From contig OZ257128.1 in the NCBI GenBank assembly GCA_965278945.1, positions 1,674,001 to 1,738,000 on the forward strand: a stretch of DNA of 64,000 nucleotides. The letters run 5' to 3'. Both the position numbers and the translations under genes were made by a program. The notes below the pieces were generated by a model. That model was given only the letters and a program-made list of their open reading frames with translations, ran no database searches and was not told the origin of the DNA. Origin of the DNA: UBA10649 sp965278945. GTDB lineage: Bacteria; Actinomycetota; Actinomycetes; S36-B12. This document shows positions 16,521 to 25,717 of the stretch, piece after piece (position 1 is the first letter of the stretch; each line of letters starts with the position of its first letter).

Positions 16521-18887
16521 GTGGTCGATCAGCAGTCAGCAAACCGGGTGATCCTGCCAGTCCCCGACCGCCAGCACCTCGGCCTGACCACCTACGACGC
16601 GAAGGACCCGGAGACCGCTTTCCCGCCCATCAGCGATGTTCGTCCGCCAGCCGGCGCCCCCAACGTGCTCGTCGTCCTCCTTGACGACGTCGGCTTCGGC
16701 GCATCGAGCGCGTTCGGAGGTCCGGTGTCGATGCCTACGGCCGAGCGCCTGCAGGCTGGCGGCCTGACGTACACCCGCTTCCACACGACGGCACTGTGCG
16801 CCCCTACTCGCGCAGCCCTGCTCAGCGGGCGCAATCACCATTCGGTCGGCATGGGCTCCATCACCGAGTCGGCGACGTCCGCGCCCGGGCTCAGCGGGGT
16901 GCGGCCGAACACCAAGGCGCCGCTGGCGATGACCCTCAAGCTGAACGGGTACTCCACCGCTCAGTTCGGCAAGTGCCATGAGGTGCCTCCGTGGCAGACC
17001 TCGCCCGTGGGCCCGTTCGATGCGTGGCCTTCTGCTGGCGGTGGGTTCGAGTACTTCTTCGGCTTCCTCGGCGGCGAGAACAACCAGTTCTACCCGGCGC
17101 TGTACGAGGGGATCTCCCCCGTCGAGCCCGACAAGACGCCCGCCGAGGGCTACCACCTCACCGAGGACCTGACCGACCGCGCCGTCGACTGGGTGCGCAC
17201 GCAGAAGGCCCTCGCGCCCGACAAGCCGTTCTTCCTCTACTTCGCCCCGGGTGCGACACACGCGCCGCACCACGTCCCGCTCGAGTGGGCCGACAAGTAC
17301 GCCGGCAAGTTCGCCGATGGATGGGACGCCGCCCGGGAGACCACGTTCGCCCGGCAGAAGGCCGAGGGCATCGTCGGCCCTGACGCGGACCTCACCTCGC
17401 GACCGGACGTCATTCCCAGCTGGGATGACATGCCCGATGATCTCAAGCCGGTGCTCGAACGCCAGATGGAGGTCTACGCGGGGTTCCTGGAGCACACCGA
17501 CTTCCATGTCGGCCGGCTCATCGACGCCATCGAGTCGATCGGCGCGCTCGAGAACACGATCGTGTACTACATCATCGGCGACAACGGGGCGTCTGCCGAG
17601 GGCACCGTGAACGGTGCCTTCAACGAGATGGCCAACTTCAACGGTCTGGCGGCGATCGAGACACCGGAGTTCATGGCGGCGATGAAGGACAAGCTCGGCA
17701 CCGAGGACGCCTACAACCACTACTCGGTCGGCTGGGCCTGGGCTATGTGCGCGCCGTACCAGTGGACGAAGCAGGTGGCCTCCCACTGGGGCGGAACGCG
17801 CAACGGAACCATCGTGCACTGGCCGCAGGGCATCGCGAGCACGGGCGAACGACGCTCGCAGTTCAGCCATGTCATCGACATCGCCCCGACGATAATGGAG
17901 GCCGCTGGCCTGCCCGAGCCGTTGTTCGTCAACGGAGTGCAGCAGTCCCCGATCGAGGGCACGAGCATGGTCTACAGCTTCGACGACGCGGACGCCCCGG
18001 AGCGGCACGACCTGCAGTACTTCGAGATGTTCGGCAACCGAGGCATCTACTTCAAGGGCTGGAGCGCGGTCACCCAGCACAGCACGCCGTGGCTGCCCCA
18101 CGAGGTAACCCCGGCGCTCGACGACGATGTCTGGGAACTGTACGACGGGACTAACGACTGGACCCAGTCCCGTGACCTAGCGGCGGACGACCCCGACCGA
18201 CTCGCCGCGCTGCAGCGGCTGTGGCTCATCGAGGCCGTCAAGTACAACGTCCTGCCCATCGACGACCGGCGGTACGAGCGACTGAACCCGACCCTGGCCG
18301 GGCGACCGCAGCTGATCACGGGAAACACGCAGGCCTTCTTCCCCAGCATGAAGAGACTGACCGAGCACAGCGTCATCGACGTCAAGAACCGGTCCTTCAC
18401 CGTGACGGCCGCCGTCACCACTCCCGAGGACGGATCCGCGCATGGAGTGCTCATCGCCCAGGGCGGGCGGTTCGGCGGCTGGGCACTGTACGTCCGAGAG
18501 GGCCGACTGAAGTTCGTCTACAACGTGCTCGGCATGCAGGAGTTCATCACCGAGGCGACCGAGGACGTCCCTGCCGGCACCCACCAACTGCGGGCGGAGT
18601 TCGCCTACGACGGCGGCGGGCTCGCCAAGGGTGGCGGCGTCACGTTGTTCTACGACGGCCGGCCGGTAGGCACGGGCCGAGTCGAACTCACCCAGCCCGT
18701 CATCTTCTCCGCCGACGAGACGACCGATATCGGCGACGACTACGGGACACCCGTCAGCGCCGACTATGCGGGGCGCACCAAGTTCAACGGCAAGATCGAC
18801 ATCGTCCAGATCGATGTCGGCGACGATGACCACAGTCACCTGATCGACCCCGCCGAAGTCGCACGAGTAGCGACGTCACGACAGTGA
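16521..18887 (+). CDS. Arylsulfatase, type I (formylglycine) sulfatase
   Basis: 788 aa. Hydrolyses sulfate esters. Metal ligands are in VLLDDVGFG (D55, D56); the modified Cys is C93 in LCAPTRAALLSGR, a perfect CxPxR box to be oxidised to formylglycine; IGDNGASAEG supplies further metal ligands. A ~150-residue C-terminal domain (from SFTVTAAVTTPEDG) is a beta-sandwich typical of large arylsulfatases. There is no signal peptide, so the enzyme appears cytoplasmic. GTG start with GAGG six bases ahead. The maturation enzyme is not in the window. It overlaps the next gene by 4 bases. Confidence 0.93.
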   Translation: MVDQQSANRVILPVPDRQHLGLTTYDAKDPETAFPPISDVRPPAGAPNVLVVLLDDVGFGASSAFGGPVSMPTAERLQAGGLTYTRFHTTALCAPTRAALLSGRNHHSVGMGSITESATSAPGLSGVRPNTKAPLAMTLKLNGYSTAQFGKCHEVPPWQTSPVGPFDAWPSAGGGFEYFFGFLGGENNQFYPALYEGISPVEPDKTPAEGYHLTEDLTDRAVDWVRTQKALAPDKPFFLYFAPGATHAPHHVPLEWADKYAGKFADGWDAARETTFARQKAEGIVGPDADLTSRPDVIPSWDDMPDDLKPVLERQMEVYAGFLEHTDFHVGRLIDAIESIGALENTIVYYIIGDNGASAEGTVNGAFNEMANFNGLAAIETPEFMAAMKDKLGTEDAYNHYSVGWAWAMCAPYQWTKQVASHWGGTRNGTIVHWPQGIASTGERRSQFSHVIDIAPTIMEAAGLPEPLFVNGVQQSPIEGTSMVYSFDDADAPERHDLQYFEMFGNRGIYFKGWSAVTQHSTPWLPHEVTPALDDDVWELYDGTNDWTQSRDLAADDPDRLAALQRLWLIEAVKYNVLPIDDRRYERLNPTLAGRPQLITGNTQAFFPSMKRLTEHSVIDVKNRSFTVTAAVTTPEDGSAHGVLIAQGGRFGGWALYVREGRLKFVYNVLGMQEFITEATEDVPAGTHQLRAEFAYDGGGLAKGGGVTLFYDGRPVGTGRVELTQPVIFSADETTDIGDDYGTPVSADYAGRTKFNGKIDIVQIDVGDDDHSHLIDPAEVARVATSRQ

Positions 18888-19372
18888 GCGAGCAGCACGA
18901 CGAGCACGAGCACCGCCGCAGGGCGTCGGCGCTCTACGGCCTGATCATCGGCGGATCCGTGCTGGCCGCGACCACGGCCGACCTCCGGCTCGGCCGCGTC
19001 ATCATCTCGGTCCTGGCCACGCTCGCGGTGTACTGGATCGCCGAGACATACGTGCACGTGATGACGGCCCGCCAGATGTCGCACCACGAGCTCGACAGGT
19101 CCCAGTTTCGGGCGATCGCGGCCGACGGCCTGCCGTTGATCACCATCTCGATGATCCCACTCGCCGTCCTCGTCATTGCCGATGTACTGGGCATGACCAC
19201 CGACCGCGCGGCCGATGTCGCCCTGGCCGCGAACACTGCGCTTCTCCTCTTCGGTGGCTATCGGATCGGCAAGGACGCAGGGCTTACGGGCGGCCGGCTG
19301 GCAATCTCGGTGGCCGTCACCGGCCTCCTCGGCTTGGCGATCGTCGGGCTAAAGCTCGGCCTCGCGCATTAG
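18884..19372 (+). CDS. Small membrane protein coupled to the arylsulfatase
   Basis: 162 aa, GTG start overlapping the sulfatase stop (GTGA). A charged His/Glu N-terminus (SEQHDEHEHRRR) is followed by about five hydrophobic segments (SALYGLIIGGSVLAATT, VLATLAVYWIAETYVHVM, LPLITISMIPLAVLVIADVLG, ALAANTALLLFGGY and AVTGLLGLAIVGLKLGLAH). No family recognised with certainty. Coupling to a sulfatase suggests a shared task, for example at the membrane, but this is inference. Confidence 0.75.
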   Translation: MSEQHDEHEHRRRASALYGLIIGGSVLAATTADLRLGRVIISVLATLAVYWIAETYVHVMTARQMSHHELDRSQFRAIAADGLPLITISMIPLAVLVIADVLGMTTDRAADVALAANTALLLFGGYRIGKDAGLTGGRLAISVAVTGLLGLAIVGLKLGLAH

Positions 19373-19416
19373 TGTGAACCGCGTTTCCCCGCATCAATCC
19401 GACGAAGGAGCTCCAC

Positions 19417-19980
19417 ATGTCTGACGAAACCCCAGTCACCGCCGACGCACTCGCCGTCAGCGACGGCGCATACACCCTCTTCATCGCAGATTTCGACGAC
19501 ACCGCTGCCGCCTGGGATGCCTACGAGTTCCTGAAGTCGCTCGAGGATGGCCGCCACCTGGAGATCGAGAGCGTCGTGGTCGTCAAGCGTGACGCCGACG
19601 GCAAGATCGAGATCCAGAAGGCCACCGATCACAGCACGGCCCGTGGCCTCGGCTGGGGCATCGCAGGAGGCATCCTGCTCGGTGTCATCTTCCCGCCGTC
19701 GATCATCGGCAGCGCAATCGTCCTGGGTGGCGCCGGTGCAGCCACCGGCAAGCTGCGCGAAGTGCACCACAAGCACGAGCTGGCCGACGAGCTCACGGAC
19801 GCCATCGCCCCAGGGCACTCCGGCCTGGTCGCTCTCGTGTCCGACCCTGCCGTCGTCGAGATCCGCAAGGCACTCGACAAGGCGAACCGAGTTGTTGAGT
19901 CAGCCGTCGACAAGGCTGTCGCCGCCGACGTCAAGGCAGCGGCGAAGGAAGCCGAAGCCGAGGCGAAGACCGAGAGCTAG
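19417..19980 (+). CDS. DUF1269 family protein
   Basis: 187 aa with AAGGAG six bases before its ATG. Residues ~20-60 (LFIADFDDTAAAWDAYEFLKSLEDG) and the central glycine-zipper hydrophobic stretch GLGWGIAGGILLGVIFPPSIIGSAIVLGGAGAATG are typical of DUF1269. The tail is a Lys/Ala/Glu-rich helix (VDKAVAADVKAAAKEAEAEAKTES). The role of the family is unknown, though it is often seen near general-stress genes. A hairpin follows its stop. Confidence 0.85.
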   Translation: MSDETPVTADALAVSDGAYTLFIADFDDTAAAWDAYEFLKSLEDGRHLEIESVVVVKRDADGKIEIQKATDHSTARGLGWGIAGGILLGVIFPPSIIGSAIVLGGAGAATGKLREVHHKHELADELTDAIAPGHSGLVALVSDPAVVEIRKALDKANRVVESAVDKAVAADVKAAAKEAEAEAKTES

Positions 19981-19995
19981 CATCTCCTGCCGACG

Positions 19996-20023
19996 CGACC
20001 CGAATCGTCGCGAAATCGGGTCG
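19996..20023 (+). terminator. Weak hairpin behind the DUF1269 gene
   Basis: Eight-bp stem CGACCCGA/TCGGGTCG with a 12-base loop, 15 bases after the stop at 19980. No clean U-tract follows, so termination is only suggested. Confidence 0.35.
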
Positions 20024-20077
20024 TGAGGACGCTTTTCACAACAGTTCCGATCGCGTCGACGTCCCGCAGTGCGCGTC

Positions 20078-20695
20078 CTACAGCGACGCGCACTGCGGAG
20101 CGGCATCGAACGCCGCCCGCAGTTCCGTATTCGCCGACGAGGTCGCGCTGCCGATCTCGGACACGAACGCCTGACCCGCCTCGAACGCAGCCTTCGCTGC
20201 CACGAACGCCTGGGCCACCTCCGCGGCGGCCGACAGGACATTGCCCGCCTCGGTCGCGGCCTTGAGGTGCTCGCCGACCTGATTGGCGGCCTCCCTCGTG
20301 TCGGTCCCGCTCTTCTGCAGCACCACGACCAGGTCGTTCGCCGCCACGAAGTCGACAGGCACCTTCGTGAGCGTCGTCTGCAGTGCGCTCGCCGCATCAC
20401 CAAGTGCCAGCACCTGGATCGTCAGCTGGCGCTGGATCTGATCGAGCGCGGAACGGTCTGCAGTTATGTCGTACGACAGGTTGCTCCCGAGCGCGCCGAC
20501 GCTGGTCTTCACCCGGTCCATATCGGTGCACACCTGGCCGGCCCACGCGATCGCTTCCGCGCCTGTGCCCGTCTCCGACACGCTCGGCGAAGGACTGGGT
20601 GCAGCAGACGACGACTCGGAGTCGCTCGACGAACTACACCCCGCGACGAGGACAACCAGGGCGACGGCAGCACTTGCCAGGATCATGCGCTTCAT
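20078..20695 (-). CDS. Putative lipoprotein, function unknown
   Basis: 205 aa from the ATG at 20695 (MKRMILASAAVALVVLVAGC); AAGG lies eight bases upstream. The lipobox LVAGC directs lipidation at C20. After a Ser/Pro-rich linker the mature part is an Ala/Val-rich, mostly helical domain with two Cys (QVCTDMD and the near-terminal PQCASL) that could form a disulfide. No named family recognised. It is convergent with the DUF1269 gene. Confidence 0.8.
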   Translation of the reverse strand: MKRMILASAAVALVVLVAGCSSSSDSESSSAAPSPSPSVSETGTGAEAIAWAGQVCTDMDRVKTSVGALGSNLSYDITADRSALDQIQRQLTIQVLALGDAASALQTTLTKVPVDFVAANDLVVVLQKSGTDTREAANQVGEHLKAATEAGNVLSAAAEVAQAFVAAKAAFEAGQAFVSEIGSATSSANTELRAAFDAAPQCASL

Positions 20696-20732
20696 GAGCG
20701 GCACCTTACTGTCCCGATGAGCCGATTCTCGT

Positions 20733-21413
20733 CTATGCGCGGGTGAAGGGCAGCACTGTCGTCAGCCACTGGACGAGTGCGCCGGGGTTCCGCGACTGCG
20801 TCCACACGCGGCCGGGCCCGGTCATGTCGCACACCGTGCCCTCGCCCGACTTCATCGAGGTCATGAGACCGGAGACCGTTCGGGTATGCATGCCGATGCC
20901 GTCGTCGTACGCCACCAGATGGCCGGAGTCGACGGTGAATCCCTGGCCGGCCTGAAGCTCGTGCAGGTCAAGTGCGCCGTACGAGCCGACGACGACCTGG
21001 CCAGCGCCGGTCATGTGGGCGATGAAGCCGCCCTCGCCACCGAACAGATTCTTCGCGCCGCCCCAGGCGGTGTCCATGTTGAGTGCGGACTCGTGCGCCA
21101 GCCAGGACCCGCGCGTTACCGCGACGCCGCGGTCCGCAGTGACGTCGATGCAGGCGATGTCACCGGGCAGGTTCGCCGCGACGTCGACCCAGCCATCGGC
21201 GATGCTCGAGGCGTAGGTGGTGACGAAGAAGGACTCGCCGCCGAGCGCACTGCGCTTGAGCGCCTTGAACAGGCCGCCCTCCATCTTGGCCTCGATGTTG
21301 ATGCCGTTGCTCATCGCCGCCATGGAGCCGGACTCGGCCTTGACGGTCTCTCCAGAACCGAGGAACAGCCGAGCGACGGCGAATGACGGTTGGTGCCTGA
21401 TCTCAACTCTCAC
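20733..21413 (-). CDS. AIM24/TIGR00266 family protein
   Basis: 226 aa. GTG start with GGAGG four bases ahead. The pattern FAVARLFLGSGETVKAESGSMAAMS, GGESFFVTTY, GSWLAHESAL, FGGEGGFIAHMTGAGQVVVGSYGAL and VDSGHLVAYD matches the TIGR00266/AIM24 beta-sandwich family, conserved from bacteria to mitochondria but of unknown activity. It lies 37 bases before the lipoprotein gene on the same strand. Confidence 0.88.
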   Translation of the reverse strand: MRVEIRHQPSFAVARLFLGSGETVKAESGSMAAMSNGINIEAKMEGGLFKALKRSALGGESFFVTTYASSIADGWVDVAANLPGDIACIDVTADRGVAVTRGSWLAHESALNMDTAWGGAKNLFGGEGGFIAHMTGAGQVVVGSYGALDLHELQAGQGFTVDSGHLVAYDDGIGMHTRTVSGLMTSMKSGEGTVCDMTGPGRVWTQSRNPGALVQWLTTVLPFTRA

Positions 21414-21485
21414 GGTTCCTCCACGGGGTGATCCTCGACTGGTTCGAGATGACTCACCCTAGGGCGAAGCGGGATACTCGGAGAG

Positions 21486-23117
21486 GTGGACGTCAGCGAG
21501 ATCCTGAGCGGATGGGCCGACCTCGCCGTGGAGCAACCATTGCTCCTGCTCATGGTGGTGCTCGCTATCGGCGGGGCCATCGGATCGATCAAGATCGGCA
21601 GCTTCTCGCTAGGTCCTGCGGCGGTCCTGTTCACCGCACTGGCCCTGTCGGCCTACGACGAGCGCCTGCGGCTGCCGCAGTTCATCGGCTTCTTCGGTCT
21701 CGCGCTCTTCGCCTACGTCATCGGAGTCGGCGCCGGCCCGTCGTTCTTCGCCGCGTTGCGGACCGGTGGACGTGCGATCACCGTCGTGGTGGGTGCGCTC
21801 CTCGTCGGCGCCGTTGTCACCGTCGGCGCGGCACTGGCGCTCGGCCTGTCGGGTCCTCTGCTCTCGGGCATCTACGCGGGTGCTCTCACCAACACCCCGG
21901 CGCTGGCCGCGGCGAGCGAGGCGTGGGAGTCCGACCTGCCCACCGTCGGCTACTCGGTGACGTATGTCTTCGGCGTTCTCGGAATGCTCCTCGCCGCGGC
22001 CATTGCCATCCGCACCACGCCCTCGCGGATCGACTCTCCGGTCGCCCCCGAGGACGAGCTCCCACCGAAACTCGAGGGCATGACGGTGCGCATCGAGACT
22101 GCCGGACTGCCGAGCCTGGGAATGCTGGCCGAGCAGTACGACCATCACCTGGTCTTCTCACGGATCATGCGCGGTGACCGCCCCGGGCATCCTGGAGATG
22201 TTGACGTGGCGACCGATGATGCCATTCCGCATCCCGGAGACATCGTCACCGTCATCGGGGACCGCCCCACGATCGACAGGTTCGTCGAGGCATCGGGCCA
22301 TCCGTCATCGGTGGCACTCACCTTGGACCGCTCCACGGTCGATTACAGACGGGTCGCGGTCTCCAATCCCAAGGTCGCCGGGCAGACCCTCGGCCAGTTG
22401 CGCCTGCGCGCGCGCTTCGGTGCGGTGGCGACGCGGGTACGCCGCGGTGACGTCGACCTGCTCGCCTCCGATGATCTGGTTCTGCAGATCGGTGACCGCG
22501 TGCGAATCGTCACCGATCGCCAGCGCATGAGCGAGGTCACCGCATTCCTCGGCGACTCCGAGAAGGGCGCGACCGCGTACTCGATCACGAGCTTGTCTCT
22601 CGGCGTGGCACTCGGGGTGCTGCTCGGTCTCCTGCAGTTCCCGCTGCCCGGCGGCGGACATGTTGCGCTAGGACTTGCCGGCGGCCCGCTGCTCGTCGGG
22701 CTGCTCGTCGGACGACTCGGACGCACGGGACCGGTGCTGTGGTCGCTGCCGCACGGCGTGGCCTCGACGCTCTCGCAGTTGGGAATCATGCTGTTCCTCG
22801 CCTACGCCGGCTCCACCTCGGGCTCGGCCCTCGCCGAAGCCCTGCAGGGGCCAACCGGACCGCGCATCCTCGCGGTTGGCGTCGTGGTGACCGCGGTGAC
22901 CGCAATTGCCGTCATCGTCGGCGGGCGCCTCATCGCGGGCACGCACGGCAGCCGCCTCGCCGGCATCGTCGCCGGCACGCAGACCCAGCCCGCAGTGCTG
23001 GCGTACGCGAACGACACCACCAAGGACGATCCGCGGGTGAACCTCGGCTACGCGCTGGTCTACCCGGTCGCGATGATCCTCAAGGTCGTAGTCGCGCCGC
23101 TGGTCGGACGTTTCTAA
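21486..23117 (+). CDS. AAE-family (YidE/AspT-like) transporter with TrkA-C domains
   Basis: 543 aa. Two hydrophobic halves (residues ~15-180 and ~365-543), each with a family duplication (GIYAGALTNTPALAAA in the first; GIVAGTQTQPAVLAYA in the second), bracket two regulatory RCK-C/TrkA-C domains (residues ~200-350: HPGDIVTVIGDRPTIDRFV and ASDDLVLQIGDRVRIVTD). This is the aspartate-alanine exchanger superfamily; the substrate cannot be told. GTG start at 21486 with GGAGAG immediately before it, so the start is somewhat uncertain. Its stop overlaps the convergent cysE stop by 4 bases. Confidence 0.88.
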   Translation: MDVSEILSGWADLAVEQPLLLLMVVLAIGGAIGSIKIGSFSLGPAAVLFTALALSAYDERLRLPQFIGFFGLALFAYVIGVGAGPSFFAALRTGGRAITVVVGALLVGAVVTVGAALALGLSGPLLSGIYAGALTNTPALAAASEAWESDLPTVGYSVTYVFGVLGMLLAAAIAIRTTPSRIDSPVAPEDELPPKLEGMTVRIETAGLPSLGMLAEQYDHHLVFSRIMRGDRPGHPGDVDVATDDAIPHPGDIVTVIGDRPTIDRFVEASGHPSSVALTLDRSTVDYRRVAVSNPKVAGQTLGQLRLRARFGAVATRVRRGDVDLLASDDLVLQIGDRVRIVTDRQRMSEVTAFLGDSEKGATAYSITSLSLGVALGVLLGLLQFPLPGGGHVALGLAGGPLLVGLLVGRLGRTGPVLWSLPHGVASTLSQLGIMLFLAYAGSTSGSALAEALQGPTGPRILAVGVVVTAVTAIAVIVGGRLIAGTHGSRLAGIVAGTQTQPAVLAYANDTTKDDPRVNLGYALVYPVAMILKVVVAPLVGRF

Positions 23118-23863
23118 ATCGAGAAGTCGAAGGACTCCGGGACCATCTCCCAGTCGCCGCTGGAGGTGCGACGCGGGACCGCATGAGCGTGCTGGTCCTC
23201 CCCCAGCACGTGCGACTCCAGATGCGCCATGCGATCGAGCAGCGACGAGACCGCGATGCCGACCGGGTCGGGAGCGCTCGGGCCGTCCTGCTTCGGGCTC
23301 GTATCGACCTCATCGGGAGTTCCGTGCGCGATGACCTGACCTGGCACGCCGACGACGACCGAGTGGCTGTCGACGGACCGGACGAGCACGGCGTTCGCCC
23401 CGATCCGCGAGTCGTCGCCGACCGTGAGCGGCCCGAGCACCTTCGCGCCCGCGCCGATCGTCACGCGATCACCGACGGTCGGGTGCCGCTTGCCGTGCTT
23501 GAGGCTCGTGCCGCCCAGCGTTACTCCGTGATAGAGCGTGACGTCGCAGCCGACCTCCGCTGTCTCGCCGATGACCACGCCCGCGCCATGGTCGATGAAC
23601 AGGCCAGGACCGATCCTCGCGGCGGGATGGATCTCGATGCCCGTGACAAGACGGGCCGTCTGCGACAGCGCCCGCGCGGGCAGCAATGCGCCGCGGCGCC
23701 ACATCGCGTGGCTGACCCGGTGCGCCCAGACCGCATGGACACCCGGATACAGGAGCGCGACTTCGAGCGCATTGCGCGCGGCCGGGTCGCGTTCGACAAC
23801 GGACGACACGTCACGTCTCATCTGGCCCACCGCCTCGCGGGTGAGATCGCGAAGCCGTTTCAC
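23114..23863 (-). CDS. cysE: Serine O-acetyltransferase
   Basis: Makes O-acetyl-L-serine for CysK. Left-handed beta-helix hexapeptide repeats include IEIHPAARIGPGLFIDHGAGVVIGETAEVG, VTLYHGVTLGGTSLKHGKRHPTVGD and VTIGAGAKVLGPLTVGDDSRIGANAVLV; the catalytic His of FIDHG and VTLYHG are present. A ~65-residue C-terminal extension beyond the usual CysE end is odd. The start is unsure: GTG 23863 (VKRLRDLTREAVGQMRRDV) is given; GTG 23884 or ATG 23821 are possible. It follows cysK by about 30 bases, forming a cysteine operon. Confidence 0.9.
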   Translation of the reverse strand: MKRLRDLTREAVGQMRRDVSSVVERDPAARNALEVALLYPGVHAVWAHRVSHAMWRRGALLPARALSQTARLVTGIEIHPAARIGPGLFIDHGAGVVIGETAEVGCDVTLYHGVTLGGTSLKHGKRHPTVGDRVTIGAGAKVLGPLTVGDDSRIGANAVLVRSVDSHSVVVGVPGQVIAHGTPDEVDTSPKQDGPSAPDPVGIAVSSLLDRMAHLESHVLGEDQHAHAVPRRTSSGDWEMVPESFDFSI

Positions 23864-23891
23864 GCCGCTGCTGTTCGCGCGCACGTCGACG

Positions 23892-24824
23892 TCAGTCGCC
23901 GAGTCCGGCGAACAGTGCGGTGGACAGGTATCGCTCACCGAAGGACGGGATGATGACGACGATCAGTTTCCCCGCGTTCTCCGGTCGCTGTGCGACCTGG
24001 GTTGCCGCCCACAGCGCCGCACCAGACGAGATGCCGACCAGCAGGCCCTCCTCGACCGCGGCCCGGCGCGCGGTGGCAAGCGCGTCATCGCCGTTCACGC
24101 GAATGACCTCGTCGTACACCTGGGTGTCGAGGTTGCCGGGGACGAATCCCGCGCCGATGCCCTGGATCGGGTGCGGTCCCTTCTCCCCACCCGACAGGAC
24201 CGGCGATGCGTCCGGCTCTACTGCGATGACCTGGACGCCGGGCTTGCGCTCCTTGAGGACCTGGCCGACGCCGGTGATCGTGCCGCCCGTCCCGACACCC
24301 GCGATGAAGATGTCGACCTTGCCATCGGTATCCGCCCAGATCTCCTCCGCGGTCGTCACGCGGTGGATCGCCGGGTTCGCCGGGTTCTCAAACTGCTGGG
24401 GCATGAAGTACTTCGGATCCGACGCAGCGAGGTCCTCTGCCCGGGCGATCGCGCCGGCCATTCCTTCAGCGGCGGGGGTCAGCACGAGTTCGGCGCCGTA
24501 GCCGCGCAGCAGCAGCCGGCGCTCGATGCTCATGGTCTCGGGCATCATCAGGACGATCGGGATGCCGCGCGCGGCGCACACCATGGCCAGCGCGATGCCT
24601 GTGTTCCCGGAGGTCGGCTCGACAACGACGGTGTCGGGGCCGATCAGCCCGTCGCGGATTGCCGCGTCGATCATCGCGACGCCGATGCGGTCCTTGACCG
24701 AGCTCGCCGGATTGAAGAACTCCAGCTTGCCGACGACCTGCGCCTGCGCGCCGTCGGTGATGTTCCTGATGCGAACGAGCGGAGTGTTGCCGATCAGCTC
24801 GGTGACGTCGTTGGCGATGCGCAT
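23892..24824 (-). CDS. cysK: O-acetylserine sulfhydrylase (cysteine synthase A)
   Basis: 310 aa PLP enzyme joining O-acetylserine and sulfide to give cysteine. The PLP lysine is in FFNPASSVKDRIG; the substrate loop is PTSGNTGIAL and the phosphate loop GVGTGGTITGVG. PSFGERYLST near the C-terminus is standard. ATG at 24824 with an AGGGA site nine bases ahead. Operon partner of cysE; the two proteins normally form the cysteine synthase complex, though the CysE C-terminus here differs from the usual -I-ended tail only by the extension (it still ends FDFSI). Confidence 0.96.
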   Translation of the reverse strand: MRIANDVTELIGNTPLVRIRNITDGAQAQVVGKLEFFNPASSVKDRIGVAMIDAAIRDGLIGPDTVVVEPTSGNTGIALAMVCAARGIPIVLMMPETMSIERRLLLRGYGAELVLTPAAEGMAGAIARAEDLAASDPKYFMPQQFENPANPAIHRVTTAEEIWADTDGKVDIFIAGVGTGGTITGVGQVLKERKPGVQVIAVEPDASPVLSGGEKGPHPIQGIGAGFVPGNLDTQVYDEVIRVNGDDALATARRAAVEEGLLVGISSGAALWAATQVAQRPENAGKLIVVIIPSFGERYLSTALFAGLGD

Positions 24825-24896
24825 GGCGGTGATCCCTTCGTCCGCGCGAACGAGCGCGGTATCGGCCTGAACGCTAACGGACGGCAGACTGTTCCC

Positions 24897-25382
24897 ATGA
24901 GCGAACAGCGTGCGATCGATGCCATGGACGCAGCCGGGCTGGCGTACCGAGTCGTGCGTCACGGCAAGGTGAGCAGCCTCGCGGAGGCCGCCGCGGCGCG
25001 TGGCGTCGAGCCCGCCGCCATCGTGAAGTCCATCGTCGTACGCAGGGGCGATGACGACTACCTGTTCATCCTCGTGCCCGGTGACCGCACCATCTCCTGG
25101 CCCAAGCTCCGCACGCTGCTGGGTGTCAGCCGGCTGTCGATGCCCGATGCGGACACTGCGCTCGCGGCCACCGGGTACGCCCGCGGCACGATCACCCCCT
25201 TCGGGTCCACCACGCCGTGGCCCGTCATCGCTGACGAGCGGCTGCGCGGGCAGGAGGTATCGCTGGGGGCCGGAGCCCACGGCGTTGCCGCAGTGCTCGG
25301 TGCAGATGACGCGATCGCCGCACTCGACGCGACCGTCGCGGACGTGACCGATTCCGAGCAGGAGATATCGTCGAAGCCATGA
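24897..25382 (+). CDS. YbaK/EbsC-type aminoacyl-tRNA deacylase
   Basis: 161 aa. YbaK domain with PAAIVKSIVVRRGDDDYLFILVPGDRTISWPKLRTLLG (the conserved Lys of VKS) and GYARGTITPFGSTTPWPVIADERL, the GxxPFG loop of trans-editing proteins that hydrolyse mischarged Cys-tRNAPro or Ala-tRNAPro. Divergent from cysK with 72 bases between the starts. Its stop overlaps the rhodanese start by ATGA, so a functional link to sulfur chemistry is plausible. Confidence 0.87.
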   Translation: MSEQRAIDAMDAAGLAYRVVRHGKVSSLAEAAAARGVEPAAIVKSIVVRRGDDDYLFILVPGDRTISWPKLRTLLGVSRLSMPDADTALAATGYARGTITPFGSTTPWPVIADERLRGQEVSLGAGAHGVAAVLGADDAIAALDATVADVTDSEQEISSKP

Positions 25383-25717
25383 GCGAAGGAACCGTGACCC
25401 AGCTTCCCGTGGCCGGAATCGCGGCCCTGCTCGCCGAAGGAGCGGCCTTCATCGACGTGCGCGAGCCCATCGAGACGTCCACGGGCAGGGCGCCAGGAGT
25501 CACCGTGATGCCCATGCAGTCCTTCAACCTCGCGGACGTTCCAGCCGACGTTCCGCTCGTCATCATCTGCCGCAGCGGAGCCCGCTCAGACGCGGTCGCC
25601 GGCGCCCTCGCCGGACTTGGTTACACGACCTACAACGTGGTCGGCGGCATGATCGCGTGGGACGCGGCCGGCCTGCCCGTCGTCGCCGAGGACGGCTCCC
25701 CCGGCTCCGTCTTCTGA
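25379..25717 (+). CDS. Single-domain rhodanese-like protein
   Basis: 112 aa. FIDVREPIE opens the rhodanese fold and the active-site loop is ICRSGARS (Cys of CRSGAR), followed by GYTTYNVVGGMIAWDAAGLPV. This is the minimal sulfurtransferase/persulfide carrier size. Coupled to the YbaK gene by ATGA and close to cysK-cysE. The acceptor is unknown. Confidence 0.9.
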   Translation: MSEGTVTQLPVAGIAALLAEGAAFIDVREPIETSTGRAPGVTVMPMQSFNLADVPADVPLVIICRSGARSDAVAGALAGLGYTTYNVVGGMIAWDAAGLPVVAEDGSPGSVF

